A stretch of 64,000 bases of DNA from Pseudomonas crudilactis (GCF_013433315.1 NZ_WXVV01000018.1:1-64000), one strand, 5' to 3'; numbered from the stretch's first letter, positions 29,992-40,600 are shown. A program made the numbers and translations. The notes: generated by a model from the sequence alone, not told the origin.

Positions 29992-32892
29992 TCATGAAAA
30001 CAATTTCTTGAAAAAGCTGCGTGTCGGAGGCTTTTCATAGTAGGCAATAAAGTTAGCGATGGATCTCGGTTCGGCCTCTTCTGGTCGCCTCATGAGCGAT
30101 TGACCATTTGCGCCGACAACTCCAATTCCAGCTGAATATCCGCCATCAAGATTCACCGCCCTCCCCCCACCACTGTTCATTCCATCGAGCCTGGCCATTA
30201 CAAGAGACCACTCAGGCATGGTGTAACCCGTAGCTTTCTCGCTTCGCCCATCGCTCAAGCCCAGTGCCAAACGGGTACGCTGCCCAGGCCCGGATGTTCC
30301 AGGCAGACTGATACCGGAGCGACTATTGGGTGCACCTGCATGGCCCAGCTTGCCCGGTTGATTGTTTTTGGGATCAAACAAAAATTTAGTCAGACCTAGC
30401 CAACTTTGCGGGAAAGCAGGTTGCCCGTTGTTCGATAACACAGGTCCAGACTGGATTTTCGAGCCGTCTCTCATCGAAATCGACGTGTAATATTTTTTAT
30501 AGTCAGATGGCACAGGTGCATAGACTTGTTCCGTGCCACCAATCACGCTGGGACCGATCGGCGCAAACGGCGAGACGTGTTTATTGCCCAGATTGGCGAT
30601 GTTGAAAAAGCCGCCGTTTATGTAGGCGACAGCACCAGCATTGTTAAGACCTGCCTGTGCCTTGATCGCTTCCCCAGACACTGTATTCAGGCGGATACCT
30701 TGCTCCGCACCTGCAACTTTTCCCCGCAGTGAGGAGGCGATCGACAGATACGAAAGCTTTCTGTCCCCTCTCACGGGGCGAGTCAGCCCCATTCCCATGC
30801 GGTTCAGCAGCTCATTCCGGCCTTGAATGTCGACAGCGATTATTCCCGGCGCGACAGTACGAACCCGCACCCCATCTTGTGACGCTACTACCGCTGCGTA
30901 TGCCGATCGCCATCGACTCTGGGCATCGCTCTTACTCAGACCATCAGGGTCAACCGAATTCACCGGATTGTTCCCAAGCATTTGATACGCATTCGGTCCA
31001 TCCCACGTCGGGTCAGGGTTTATCCAACGCTGAAGCCAAGGCGCGTAATAACGAAAACCGAAGTAATACAAACCTGTCGCATCTCGCTCCTTGCCTGAAT
31101 AGCGCACAGTTTTGTATTTCGCCACCCATACGCTCTTGCCCGCCCAGCACGCAGTGCCTCCGAAAGGGTAATAATGCTCTTGCGTGATCACACCGGCTTC
31201 AGCATCCAGTTCCAACATGCTGGAATCGAGAAGCTCGCCATAGCTGTAACGCCATTGATCAGCGTGAGCCCCATTCGGCCAATGCAGCATCTGGACAGCG
31301 CTGCGTCCCGCTTCGATGCTGATGACATGGTGCACTTCGCCATCAATCTGTAATCGCAACTCCAGACCGGGGAGATAGCGAACTTCGCGGATCATTGCCC
31401 GGCCCGAGGCACGACTAAAGGACAGTTTCCGCAAGCGATGACCCAAGCGGTCGTATTGGTAGCACTCGTTGTCGTCAGACATGGCTTGACGGGAAACCAG
31501 TGTGGCCTGACTGAGTTGGTTGCGCACATCCCACCTCAAGCCCTGCCCGCGCAACAGCTCCAACTGATTACCGCAGGCATCGAATCCGTTAACGATATCG
31601 GTCTCTCCGGGCAAAGAACCATCGTCGCGTTGCGCCAGACTTCGATTGCTGTAAGCAGAGGTAAACATCGAAAAACCCGGCGCACCGCTGTGGTGACGGG
31701 TGAGCAGATTGCCCGCTGCGTCGTAATCGAATGTCTGGGTGTAATTGCGCCGCTGATTAGGATCCAGTGGGGTTGGCAGCAATTCCGGTAACGCCGGGCC
31801 ATGGCTCGGCTGGCTGACTTCCCAACCCTTGGTTTCGACCAGTTGATACAGGCTGTCATAGCGATAGCGGCTGACCGGTTCGATGCGCTGCTGATTGAAG
31901 TAAGTCACGGCCTGGGTTTTGTCTTCAAGGCTGACGATATTGCCCACCGGGTCGTAGACGTAGTGCAAATTCTGCAAGGGTGTCTGTTCGCCGACGGCTG
32001 CGCTGAGCTTAAGCAGGCGGCCATCTTCAGGGCTGTACTCTGCGCGGGTCATGACTCCGTTACCGGCGGTCTCATGTTCAATCTGCTCGTGCGCGTTGTA
32101 ACGGATATCACTGACCAGGCATTTGGGTTGTTTGCCTTCACCGGTCGGGAGAAGCCATGTCGCGGAAAGTTCGCCCGCCACGTTGTATTGACGGGTCTGG
32201 ACATTGCCCATGGCATCGGTCTGGTGCTGGAGTTCGCCCGTCGGATAGAAAGCGTAGCGGGTGACGTAGGACTGCTCCTCCAGAAACACATCACGGTGTT
32301 CAGGGTCGCTGGGCCAGTCGGGCAGATCAAGATTCGTCAGCAGGCGCCGCGATTCCACCAGCTCGGCACCGGCCAGACCATAGTCGTTGAGGAGCCGGGT
32401 CCCCGCCGGGTCGTCATGGCGGATCAGGCGACCGCACTGATTGTGCTGGGCGAAGGCATCGCCAGCACTGGCGTAGGTCAATCGCTCAACCACATAAGGC
32501 TGTTCGCCACGTGCTTGCTCCGTTACAACAATCGGGCGCTGCAGGTCGTCGTACTCGCGATGACATGCGCTGCCTCGAGCATCCCACGAACAGCACGACG
32601 AGCCAGCCTGATCCGGCAGACTTAGCTGCCAACCAGCATCGACGCTGTCCGTCAGCAATGCCTGCCCGCTCAATCCGTACGTGGTGGCCAGGTTCGGCTT
32701 CGGCGCCGTTCCCCACAATCGCGGATCCCACGCCGCTATCTGACGTCCCGCCGCATCGAACACTTGTCGGGTAATGCGCGGATCGATGTCGGGCAGGTCA
32801 GGATGCCGGCAATAGCCGACGCTGCGGATCATCAGCGAACGTGGATCAATGACCGACAGTGTCGGCGTGGCGGCGTCGTGATGAACATTCAT
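29992..32892 (-). CDS. TccC-like Tc-toxin C subunit / RHS-core protein, copy 2 (phosphodiester glycosidase-like C-terminal domain)
   Basis: This 966-residue paralogue shares an almost identical N-terminal 428 residues with copy 1 and a diverged RHS core (KTVRYSGKERDATGLYYFG, WINPDPTWDGPNAYQMLGNNPV). The variable tail starts near residue 652 and is unrelated to that of copy 1. It has the landmarks of the NAGPA/phosphodiester glycosidase family: AYINGGFFNI (about 756-765), the RTRLALGLSDGR stretch and AVNLDGGYSAG (about 912-922). Such enzymes hydrolyse sugar phosphodiesters. Used as a Tc-toxin warhead this would be unusual. It lies 169 bases upstream of copy 1, same direction, each with its own upstream region. 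Confidence 0.83.
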   Translation of the reverse strand: MNVHHDAATPTLSVIDPRSLMIRSVGYCRHPDLPDIDPRITRQVFDAAGRQIAAWDPRLWGTAPKPNLATTYGLSGQALLTDSVDAGWQLSLPDQAGSSCCSWDARGSACHREYDDLQRPIVVTEQARGEQPYVVERLTYASAGDAFAQHNQCGRLIRHDDPAGTRLLNDYGLAGAELVESRRLLTNLDLPDWPSDPEHRDVFLEEQSYVTRYAFYPTGELQHQTDAMGNVQTRQYNVAGELSATWLLPTGEGKQPKCLVSDIRYNAHEQIEHETAGNGVMTRAEYSPEDGRLLKLSAAVGEQTPLQNLHYVYDPVGNIVSLEDKTQAVTYFNQQRIEPVSRYRYDSLYQLVETKGWEVSQPSHGPALPELLPTPLDPNQRRNYTQTFDYDAAGNLLTRHHSGAPGFSMFTSAYSNRSLAQRDDGSLPGETDIVNGFDACGNQLELLRGQGLRWDVRNQLSQATLVSRQAMSDDNECYQYDRLGHRLRKLSFSRASGRAMIREVRYLPGLELRLQIDGEVHHVISIEAGRSAVQMLHWPNGAHADQWRYSYGELLDSSMLELDAEAGVITQEHYYPFGGTACWAGKSVWVAKYKTVRYSGKERDATGLYYFGFRYYAPWLQRWINPDPTWDGPNAYQMLGNNPVNSVDPDGLSKSDAQSRWRSAYAAVVASQDGVRVRTVAPGIIAVDIQGRNELLNRMGMGLTRPVRGDRKLSYLSIASSLRGKVAGAEQGIRLNTVSGEAIKAQAGLNNAGAVAYINGGFFNIANLGNKHVSPFAPIGPSVIGGTEQVYAPVPSDYKKYYTSISMRDGSKIQSGPVLSNNGQPAFPQSWLGLTKFLFDPKNNQPGKLGHAGAPNSRSGISLPGTSGPGQRTRLALGLSDGRSEKATGYTMPEWSLVMARLDGMNSGGGRAVNLDGGYSAGIGVVGANGQSLMRRPEEAEPRSIANFIAYYEKPPTRSFFKKLFS

Positions 32893-32972
32893 GGTCACAA
32901 GCGTCCTTTTTCACCTTCGGAGAAGAATGAGCGCTTTGGCGGTGTTCCGATACTGTAAGAACTAACAGGTGC
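31611..32972. repeat. Direct repeat, copy 2 (near-identical to 28541-29902)
   Basis: Partner of the repeat at 28541-29902. It includes the shared upstream sequence GAAGAATGAGCGCTTTGGCG and TACTGTAAGAACTAACAGGT before each gene, so the two genes probably share regulation. Confidence 0.9.
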
Positions 32973-33006
32973 ACACTCAAAACAGCTGAATTGACGGAGC
33001 GCCGGT

Positions 33007-34404
33007 TTAATCTTCAATCAGGCTGTCCAGCCATGAATATTCGCTTTTGTTTTGATGCAGCACTTGCAGAGCTTTTGCCGCACAAATCAGGCTGTCAGCA
33101 TTGTTCACCGCCAACTGCGCACGCAACGGCGGACTGGCGTTGAACGCGTCAACCGCCGCCTGAAGTTCCAGATCGTCGCCGATACCCAGGTAATCACTGA
33201 CAGCGAACAGGAACGCATCGTGGTCGTCTGAAAATGCGTTCAGATAGTCGACCGTTAAACCGCCACGCATGATTGCCTCGGAGACGCCGCGCTCGGGAAC
33301 GTCGTATACGGCTAGCGAATCCCAGACCAGCAAACGACCCAGTCGGCCGTCCAGATAGAAATAGTCTGCGGCGTTGGGCCCGATGGCCTGGAACCGGTCG
33401 ATTCTGTTGGTGTGCAACATTTCATGGCCCAACGACAGGCTCAACGTACCGCGCTGCATGTACTTGCGATTGATGAACAGCCGGCCGTGGAAATCGCTTT
33501 TGTACATCCACGCCGCGCTATTGCTGTGCGCATCGACGCCGAGGAATTTTTCGCCGCCCCAAACACCCTGGTATTCCCTGGAAACCGCCAGGCCGCGCGC
33601 GACCGAATCAGAGAATCGTTGCGCAACGTCGAGGTGCCCGGTGCCGAAGAAACTTTCGTAAACGGCATCCGCATCCCGGTATTTCAGGCCAATGGCGTGG
33701 CGGGCATCAGCGAAGATGTTTTCAACCGCTTTCAGTTCTGAACGAATGATCGCCACCTGTTCTGGCGAGAACTGCTTCAAGCCGCGGGCGACCAGCGCGC
33801 CCTTCTGTGCCGCCGTGTACTCAAACGAGTCATCGCTACCGGTATGAACCCGGTTTTTTTGCGCATGTTCCCTTCTGACCTCGCCAATGAGCTCATCGAT
33901 GTCGATGTCAATCACTTTGCCTGGACCGGTCAACGGTTGAGGCCGTTCGAGTGTCCAGATCTTGCTGCGTGGATCAAGAAACAACGCCGGGCCCAACGCC
34001 GCCGATTCAGAGACCAGCGATGCCCGATACTCACCGGCTGTACCGGTTTCCCTGACCAGGACGATCTCGCCGGGTGCGATATCGACATATTTTCGGTTCT
34101 TGTACACGCGCAGGCCTTGCGCATTGGCGGCAGGCAAGTTGGCTGGCGCGCGCAAGCTGTAGCGCTCAAGGGTTTTGACCTGCGTAGACACGGGCCGGAT
34201 CTGGGCAGAGTGCAACGGCGTAATCGTAACGGCGGGGGAATGTGCCCCCGCCTCCAGGCTCGCTGGATCCGTATCAAAGCGATAAATCTTCACGGGAGTC
34301 CCGTCGCCGGACGGCGAACTGCCGGATCTTTTCCGCGGTGGTGTGGCGTTCACCGGGTTGCGGCTGGTTGGCGAGCTAGCGCCAGGTTTGCGAACAATGC
34401 TCAT
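33007..34404 (-). CDS. Putative effector with an HEMLH zinc-metalloprotease motif
   Basis: This 465-residue protein has no signal peptide. Residues about 80-152 (YSLRAPANL, YKNRKYVDIAPGEIVLVRE, GPALFLDPRSKIWTL) resemble a domain repeated in large Pseudomonas dermonecrotic-toxin-like proteins. The C-terminal half holds SLGHEMLHTNRIDRF, with HExxH at residues 327-331, the zinc site of many metallopeptidase toxins; a third ligand cannot be fixed by eye. Two starts are possible, ATG 34404 and ATG 34410, with AGGAAAAGG just upstream; the former is used. It lies 114 bases upstream of the second TccC-like gene on the same strand, so a joint role in host or competitor interaction is likely. Confidence 0.55.
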   Translation of the reverse strand: MSIVRKPGASSPTSRNPVNATPPRKRSGSSPSGDGTPVKIYRFDTDPASLEAGAHSPAVTITPLHSAQIRPVSTQVKTLERYSLRAPANLPAANAQGLRVYKNRKYVDIAPGEIVLVRETGTAGEYRASLVSESAALGPALFLDPRSKIWTLERPQPLTGPGKVIDIDIDELIGEVRREHAQKNRVHTGSDDSFEYTAAQKGALVARGLKQFSPEQVAIIRSELKAVENIFADARHAIGLKYRDADAVYESFFGTGHLDVAQRFSDSVARGLAVSREYQGVWGGEKFLGVDAHSNSAAWMYKSDFHGRLFINRKYMQRGTLSLSLGHEMLHTNRIDRFQAIGPNAADYFYLDGRLGRLLVWDSLAVYDVPERGVSEAIMRGGLTVDYLNAFSDDHDAFLFAVSDYLGIGDDLELQAAVDAFNASPPLRAQLAVNNADSLICAAKALQVLHQNKSEYSWLDSLIED

Positions 34405-34647
34405 GAACATCCTTTTCCTGAGTGATTCCCCCCCGATAAAAAACAGGGCAGACATCGCGACAGTGGTCTATCGCGCAGGCGTCATTACATCCCGGAGCGC
34501 GCTACTGCGTGCGGTACATATGTATTGCACGGACGCCGGGGTTTTGTGCTTTCTGGAGAATGAAGATCCAAGGCTCGCAGGCTGCGATCTTTTAAAGCAC
34601 GAAAGCGCTTATAGTCTGCCCATCGTCCTTGCCACCACGAACCGACC

Positions 34648-35274
34648 ATGAAGCAGACCCCGACCGACCTCGAACAGATCACCGCCACCACCCTTGGCCA
34701 CTACAACGCAGTGGCCGAAGACTTCCGTGAGGGCACCCGCGATCACGATGTCAGCCAGAACATCGAGGCGCTGTTGCGGCACATCCAGGGCGTAGCGCCG
34801 TTGGCGATTCTTGATTTTGGCTGTGGACCGGGACGGGATCTGCAGACGTTTACACGCATGGGGCACGTCGCGGTTGGTCTCGACGGCTCACCCGAGTTTG
34901 CGCGGATGGCCCGTGAGGACAGTGGCTGTGAAGTGTGGTGCCAGGATTTCCTCAAGCTTGATTTACCCGCCGAACGCTTCGACGGAATCTTCGCCAATGC
35001 GGTGCTGTTTCATGTGCCATTGCAGGAATTGCCACGGGTTTTGCAACAGCTGCGCGATACCTTGAAACCGGGCGGTGTGCTGTTCAGCTCTAACCCGCGC
35101 GGGGATAACCGCGAGGGCTGGAACGGGCCGCGCTATGGCTCGTATCACGATTTGGAGGCATGGCGCGGGCTGCTTGCCCGCGCCGGATTCGTCGAACTGG
35201 AACACTACTTCCGTCCCGCAGGCCTGCCGCGCGAGCAGCAGCCGTGGTTGGCCAGCGTCTGGCGCAAAGGCTGA
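34648..35274 (+). CDS. Class I SAM-dependent methyltransferase
   Basis: This 208-residue protein has the SAM-binding motif I ILDFGCGPGRD (about residues 53-63), an acidic residue after strand 2 (VGLDGS) and the LKPGGVLFSSNPRG post-motif. It is a UbiE/Tam-like small-molecule methyltransferase; the substrate cannot be read from sequence. It is divergent from the HEMLH protein and converges with the following gene, whose stop is one base away. A degenerate half of a family A repeat (around 34575-34595) lies upstream. Confidence 0.8.
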   Translation: MKQTPTDLEQITATTLGHYNAVAEDFREGTRDHDVSQNIEALLRHIQGVAPLAILDFGCGPGRDLQTFTRMGHVAVGLDGSPEFARMAREDSGCEVWCQDFLKLDLPAERFDGIFANAVLFHVPLQELPRVLQQLRDTLKPGGVLFSSNPRGDNREGWNGPRYGSYHDLEAWRGLLARAGFVELEHYFRPAGLPREQQPWLASVWRKG

Positions 35275-35275
35275 G

Positions 35276-37528
35276 TCAGGGAGTTGCCTGCACCCGGTAG
35301 TGGCTGACGGTACCTTCCGGCAGCAGCAGCGTGATGCTCTCGCCGGGCAGGGTGCGGCCGCCCACTTCACGCGGGGCTGGATCGAAGTTGGCCAGCAGCC
35401 GAGTGCCGTCTTCGAACGTAGTCTGCTGCACCCGTCGGTCTTCGCTCAGCCAATGGAAGCTGATGAGTGCCTGCGTCGCCAGGCGCTCATGCAGCGGACG
35501 GAAAAATGCATCCTGACGAGCCATCAGCGGCAGTCGCTGCGCCAGCGTCGCCGCACTCAGGTGGTACAGCGGCGGCACGTTGTAAAGCAATTGCGTCAGT
35601 TCGTTTTCCACCCTTGCGTTGCTCAATTTAAGGCTGTCGAACAACCAGTGATGGGTGGTGATGAGCGAGCCGTGGAACACCGCTTGATACAGCGGCAAAC
35701 GGCTGACCGGGTCAAAGTGAATGCGCCGCAACGGTTCCTTTATTGGCACGGATTTGAAGAACACGGCCGGTTGCTCCGGCGGAAACCACTTGCCGACAAA
35801 GTATTCCGAATCCGGGTTTTTACTCATGTCGGCATCACCCCAACCGATCACCGGTGTCTGCATGCCATGAGCGAACAGTACGCCTTGGGCCGTCGTTGCA
35901 TTGCCGTCTTCTGAGCCGCTGGGCAATTGCAGCACTTCATTGATCCAGCGCGACGCCTCGACATTGCCTTCGGCGTTCTGTGCCTGTGTCATTGGGGCAT
36001 CCGCACGGTAGCTGTCGAACACCATGCCTGTGGCGTAGGCGTCGAGAAACCAGCTGTTGAAACCGGCGGCGACGCTGACCGCTTTGACTCGTTTCTCCAG
36101 CAAAGGGCGCACGCAACGTGGGTCGGTGTAGTGACCTGATTGCTGAAAGCCGCTTTTCAGCGTGCGATTTTCCAGCACGATGGCGCACTCGCGGTAAGCC
36201 GTGTCACCCAAATGCGCGGTGGTCCAGTCCGGGTTCTCATCCCGACTCAGCGCCGTCTCGTAAGAATCATACGGTGCCAGCAGATACCCGGCCTGCACGC
36301 CTGCTCGAACCGCCTCGGGATGCCAGAGCCCGCCCTCCCAGCCCTCGCCAAGACCCAGCCACAAGCGCGACAGCCCGGCGTTTTGCAATTGCTCAATGGT
36401 ATCCAGCGACAGGGTGCTGCCCCATTGCTCGGGACTGGCTGTCACGGCACCGGCGAATTCGCGGGCCAGTTGGCCACGCAGGGCAGCGTAACCGTTGACC
36501 AGTGCTTGCATGTCCGGCACCGCGCGGGCTTGCCAGGTTTTGCGCGCCTGAGAGTTCAGCGCCCGATTGAGGCTACGCAGCAGAATGCTTTGCTGATAAC
36601 GATTGAGCACGGTCTGCGTGGCGAGCAGTTGCAAGGCTTCACCATCCATGCCGCCGCGCAACGCACCGGCAAGGTCAGTCTGGCCGCGCAACTTGCCAAG
36701 CAACGCCGGCCAGTTAAGCACATCCTTTTGCCCCAGCAGATCGTTACCCCACAGGTAGACATGACTGGCGCCCAACAGCTTTCGCGATGTCGGTGTTTTC
36801 TCAAGCTTGCTGCTCAGGCTTTCGTGACGACCAGTGTCGATCAGCCATTGTCGGTAGCGCTTGGCGCCGGCCAGCGGCTCGGCGTCACCCAGAAACAGGC
36901 TGAACGTCAGCGCTGTCGACGGCTTGAGTGAGGTGAATTGATGCCGCACCGACAACGCGAGCGCATCGCCCTCAGCGCTGAACAGCAGTTGATTGTTGTA
37001 GGGGTTGCTCAGCAACCAGCTGAGGCTGAATCCTTCATGCTCGACGCCCCAGATCGGCAGACTCATATCCTGAGTGGCATTGAGTACCCCCTGACTCACC
37101 AGAAACGCCTGCCACACCGGATCGCCGCGCGGCACATAATGGCCCTCGGCCAAGGGCCAGATCAGGCCCTTGCCCATGGCATTGCCGGGCTGGCGCAAGA
37201 ACTCAAGTTCAGCCGGGGCGCGTGCGGTGATCGAGAAGTTCAGCTCGCGTTGATCGAGATCAACGCTGAGTGACCAGGCGCCATCGTCCCATTGCCAGTC
37301 GACACGATTGTCACGTTGCACCAGGTTGCTGATCCTGTGCGCGGCGACACCCGTCGATGCCTGCACAGTCGCGCCGTTGGCCGGGGTGACTCGCACGGCG
37401 AGGGTCGCGGGGTCGAGCTGTACGCGCCACAGCGGGTTTTGCAGCAGCGTTTCGGCCAGCGATGAGGGCGACAGGCACAGGCCGGCCACTAACAGCAGTT
37501 GGCGCAACCAGCAAATGACAGTCGACAT
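35276..37528 (-). CDS. Secreted putative glycoside hydrolase-related protein
   Basis: This 750-residue protein has a signal peptide (LLLVAGLCLSPSSLA, cleavage near residue 25). The middle contains stretches resembling catalytic barrels of GH101/GH129-like proteins, such as GYLLAPYDSYETAL and FNSWFLDAYATGMVFDSY with acidic residues in the right style; this resemblance is weak and no catalytic residue can be assigned with confidence. The start ATG 37528 follows GGAGGAGG by eight bases. It stands 90 bases downstream of the efflux operon on the same strand, with no obvious functional link. The substrate is unknown. Confidence 0.5.
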   Translation of the reverse strand: MSTVICWLRQLLLVAGLCLSPSSLAETLLQNPLWRVQLDPATLAVRVTPANGATVQASTGVAAHRISNLVQRDNRVDWQWDDGAWSLSVDLDQRELNFSITARAPAELEFLRQPGNAMGKGLIWPLAEGHYVPRGDPVWQAFLVSQGVLNATQDMSLPIWGVEHEGFSLSWLLSNPYNNQLLFSAEGDALALSVRHQFTSLKPSTALTFSLFLGDAEPLAGAKRYRQWLIDTGRHESLSSKLEKTPTSRKLLGASHVYLWGNDLLGQKDVLNWPALLGKLRGQTDLAGALRGGMDGEALQLLATQTVLNRYQQSILLRSLNRALNSQARKTWQARAVPDMQALVNGYAALRGQLAREFAGAVTASPEQWGSTLSLDTIEQLQNAGLSRLWLGLGEGWEGGLWHPEAVRAGVQAGYLLAPYDSYETALSRDENPDWTTAHLGDTAYRECAIVLENRTLKSGFQQSGHYTDPRCVRPLLEKRVKAVSVAAGFNSWFLDAYATGMVFDSYRADAPMTQAQNAEGNVEASRWINEVLQLPSGSEDGNATTAQGVLFAHGMQTPVIGWGDADMSKNPDSEYFVGKWFPPEQPAVFFKSVPIKEPLRRIHFDPVSRLPLYQAVFHGSLITTHHWLFDSLKLSNARVENELTQLLYNVPPLYHLSAATLAQRLPLMARQDAFFRPLHERLATQALISFHWLSEDRRVQQTTFEDGTRLLANFDPAPREVGGRTLPGESITLLLPEGTVSHYRVQATP

Positions 37529-37618
37529 CAGGCGTCCCTCCTCCAAATGGAGGAAGGACGGTAACGCAAGGCATCACAGTTGTAAGTCAGACCTTTCCCA
37601 AAGGTGTAACAAACGCAC

Positions 37619-40600
37619 TCAGTGGGTCGATGACGAAGCGTCCTTCTTCGGCTCGCGGATCTTGTACCAGGCCACATAAAGCGCCGGCAGGAACAGCAAC
37701 GTCAGCAACGTCGCCACCACGATCCCGCCAATCATCGCGTACGCCATCGGCCCCCAGAACACTTCCCGGGCGATGGGGATCATGCCCATGCTCGCCGCCG
37801 CCGCGGTCAGCAGGATCGGCCGGCGCCGATGCTCGGTCGCTTCGACCACCGCATCCCACGGCGCGTAACCCTTGCGCTCGAACTCATCGATCTGCGTCAC
37901 CAGAATCACCGAGTTACGGATGATGATGCCGATCAGCGCGAGAATCCCCAGAATCGCCACGAAACCCATCGGCGTGCCGGTGGGCACCAGCGCCAGCACC
38001 ACGCCAATCAGTCCCAGCGGCGCAACACTCGCGACGAGGAACATCTTCTGCACGCTGTGCAACTGGATCATCAGGAAGGTCGCCATCAAAAACAGCATCA
38101 ACGGCAAGACCTTGGCGATCGGTCCCTGGGCCTTGCCGCTTTCCTCGACCGTACCGCCGGTCGCGACCTTGTAGCCCACTGGCAGTTTGTCAGCGAAGGC
38201 ATCAATCGACGGCTTGAGCAGTTTCACCAGGTCGGTCGGCTGGATCTCGTCGCGCACCGAGGCCTTGATGGTGATGGTCGGCAAGCGGTCGCGACGCCAC
38301 ACCAGCGGCTGTTCCAGTTCATAGCGCACAGTGGCGAACGCCAATAACGGTATTGATGTGCCGTTGGGCGTAACAATTTGCAGATTCTGCAGGGTTTCCG
38401 GCGTACCGCGCTCCGAATTCACCGCCCGGCCGACCACATTGATCAGGTAGATGTCGTCGTTGACCTGGGTCAGAGGCGCGCCGCTGACGATGCTGTTCAT
38501 CAGGTTCGCCACGTCTTCGGACGACAGCCCGAGCTGGCGCGCCTTGTCCTGGGCGATGTCGATGCGCAGGACTTTGCCCGGCTCGTTCCAGTCGTAGATG
38601 ATCTCGCCGATGTGCGAGTTCTTGTCCAGTTCGGTGGCCAGATCGATGGCGTGCTTGCGCACCTGATCGATGTCCTTGCCACTGACCCGGTACTGGATCG
38701 GCCGCCCCACCGGCGGGCCCATTTCCAGCGCCTGGACGTAACTGCCGATGCCGACGAAGTCCTTGTGCAAGCGCTCGCGCAGACGCTGACTCAGTGCCTC
38801 ACGGGCCTCGAAGTCTTTGCTGACGATCACCAGTTGTGCGTAGTACGGGTTTTGCAATTGCTGGTCGAGCGGCAGGTAGAAACGGATCGCGCCCTGACCG
38901 ATGTAGGTACTCCAGCGCACGATGTCCGGGTCGCCTTTGAGCGTCGCTTCGAGCTTGTCGACGGCCTTGCGTGTTTCGTCGATCGAGGCGTTTTGCGGCA
39001 GGTTGAGATCGACGAGAATTTCCGGACGATCCGAGGACGGGAAGAACTGGTTCTGCACAAAACGCATGCAAAAAACCGCCAGCACAAACAGCAGCACAGT
39101 AATGCCGATGGCCCACCAGCGATTGCGCATCGCCCACAACAGACCGCCATTGAACGCACGCCCGACGCGGCCCGGCTCGGCTTCATGGGGTTTCACGTTG
39201 GCGCTGAGAATGTGCACGCCGATCACCGGGGCGAAGAACACCGCCACCACCCACGACACCAGCATCGCCACGGCGATCACCGCGAACAGGGTGAAGGTGT
39301 ACTCACCGGCGGAGCTGGCATTGAGGCCGATGGGCACAAAACCCGCGACGGTCACCAGCGTACCGGTGAGCATCGGGAACGCCGTCGAGGTGTAGGCGAA
39401 CGTCGCGGCCTGCTCGCGGGTCTCGCCCATTTCCAGGCGCGTGACCATCATTTCCACGGTGATCATCGCATCGTCGACCAACAGGCCGAGGGCGATGATC
39501 AGTGCGCCGAGGGAAATCCGCTGCATGGTGATGCCGCTGTATTCCATGAACACAAAGACCATCGCCAGCACCAGCGGGATCGAGCACGCCACCACCAGGC
39601 CGGCGCGCACGCCGAGGCTGATGAAGCTGACCACCAGCACGATGATCACCGCCTCGAACAGGGCACTGGTAAAGCCACCGACCGCTTCTTCCACCACCAC
39701 CGCCTGATCGGACACGGTGTGCACACCCACGCCAACCGGCAAGTCTGCGGTCAGTTCATCGATGCGCTGGTGCAACGCCTTGCCGAACTCCTGAACGTTG
39801 CCGCCCTTCTGCATGGCGATCGCCAGACCGATGGCCGGTTTGCCGTCGAAGCGGAATTCCGGGGTAGCCGGATCGGTGTAACCGCGAGTGATGTCGGCGA
39901 TGTCAGCCAAACGATAGAAACGGTCGTTGAGCTTGAGATTGACCTCGGCGAGATCTTTTTCCGAGGCGAACTGCCCCGAAGTGCGCACGGAAATCCGCTC
40001 AGGGCCGGCCTCGATCACACCGGCCGGAGTTACGGCGTTCTGCGATTGCAGGCTCTGCACAACCTGACGCTGATCGATACCCAACGCCGCCAGTTTGCGG
40101 GTAGAGAAGTTCAGATAAATCACTTCGTCCTGCTGGCCGATCATTTCGATCTTGCCCAGCCCCGGTACATTGCGGATCTCGGCCCGCGCCTGCTCTACGT
40201 AATCGCGCAACTGGCGCATGGTCAGGCCGTCGGCGGTGAAGGCGTAGACCGAGCCGAACACATCACCGAACTCGTCGTTGAACCCGGGCCCTTGAATACC
40301 TTGGGGGAACTGCCCGCGAATGTCGTCGATCTTCTTGCGCACCTGGTACCAGATTTCCGGGATGTCCTTGGCGCTGGTGGTGTCGCGCAGGTACACGTAC
40401 ACCGTCGATTCGCCGGGGCGCGTGTAGCTTTTCACGTAGTCGAGAGAATCGAGTTCTTCGAGTTTTTTCTCGATGCGGTCGGTGACCTGCGCAAGGGTTT
40501 CTTCCTGGGTCGCGCCCGGCCATTTGGTCTGGATCACCATGGTCTTGATGGTGAACGACGGGTCTTCTTCGCGGCCCAGATTGAAGTACGAGAACACGCC

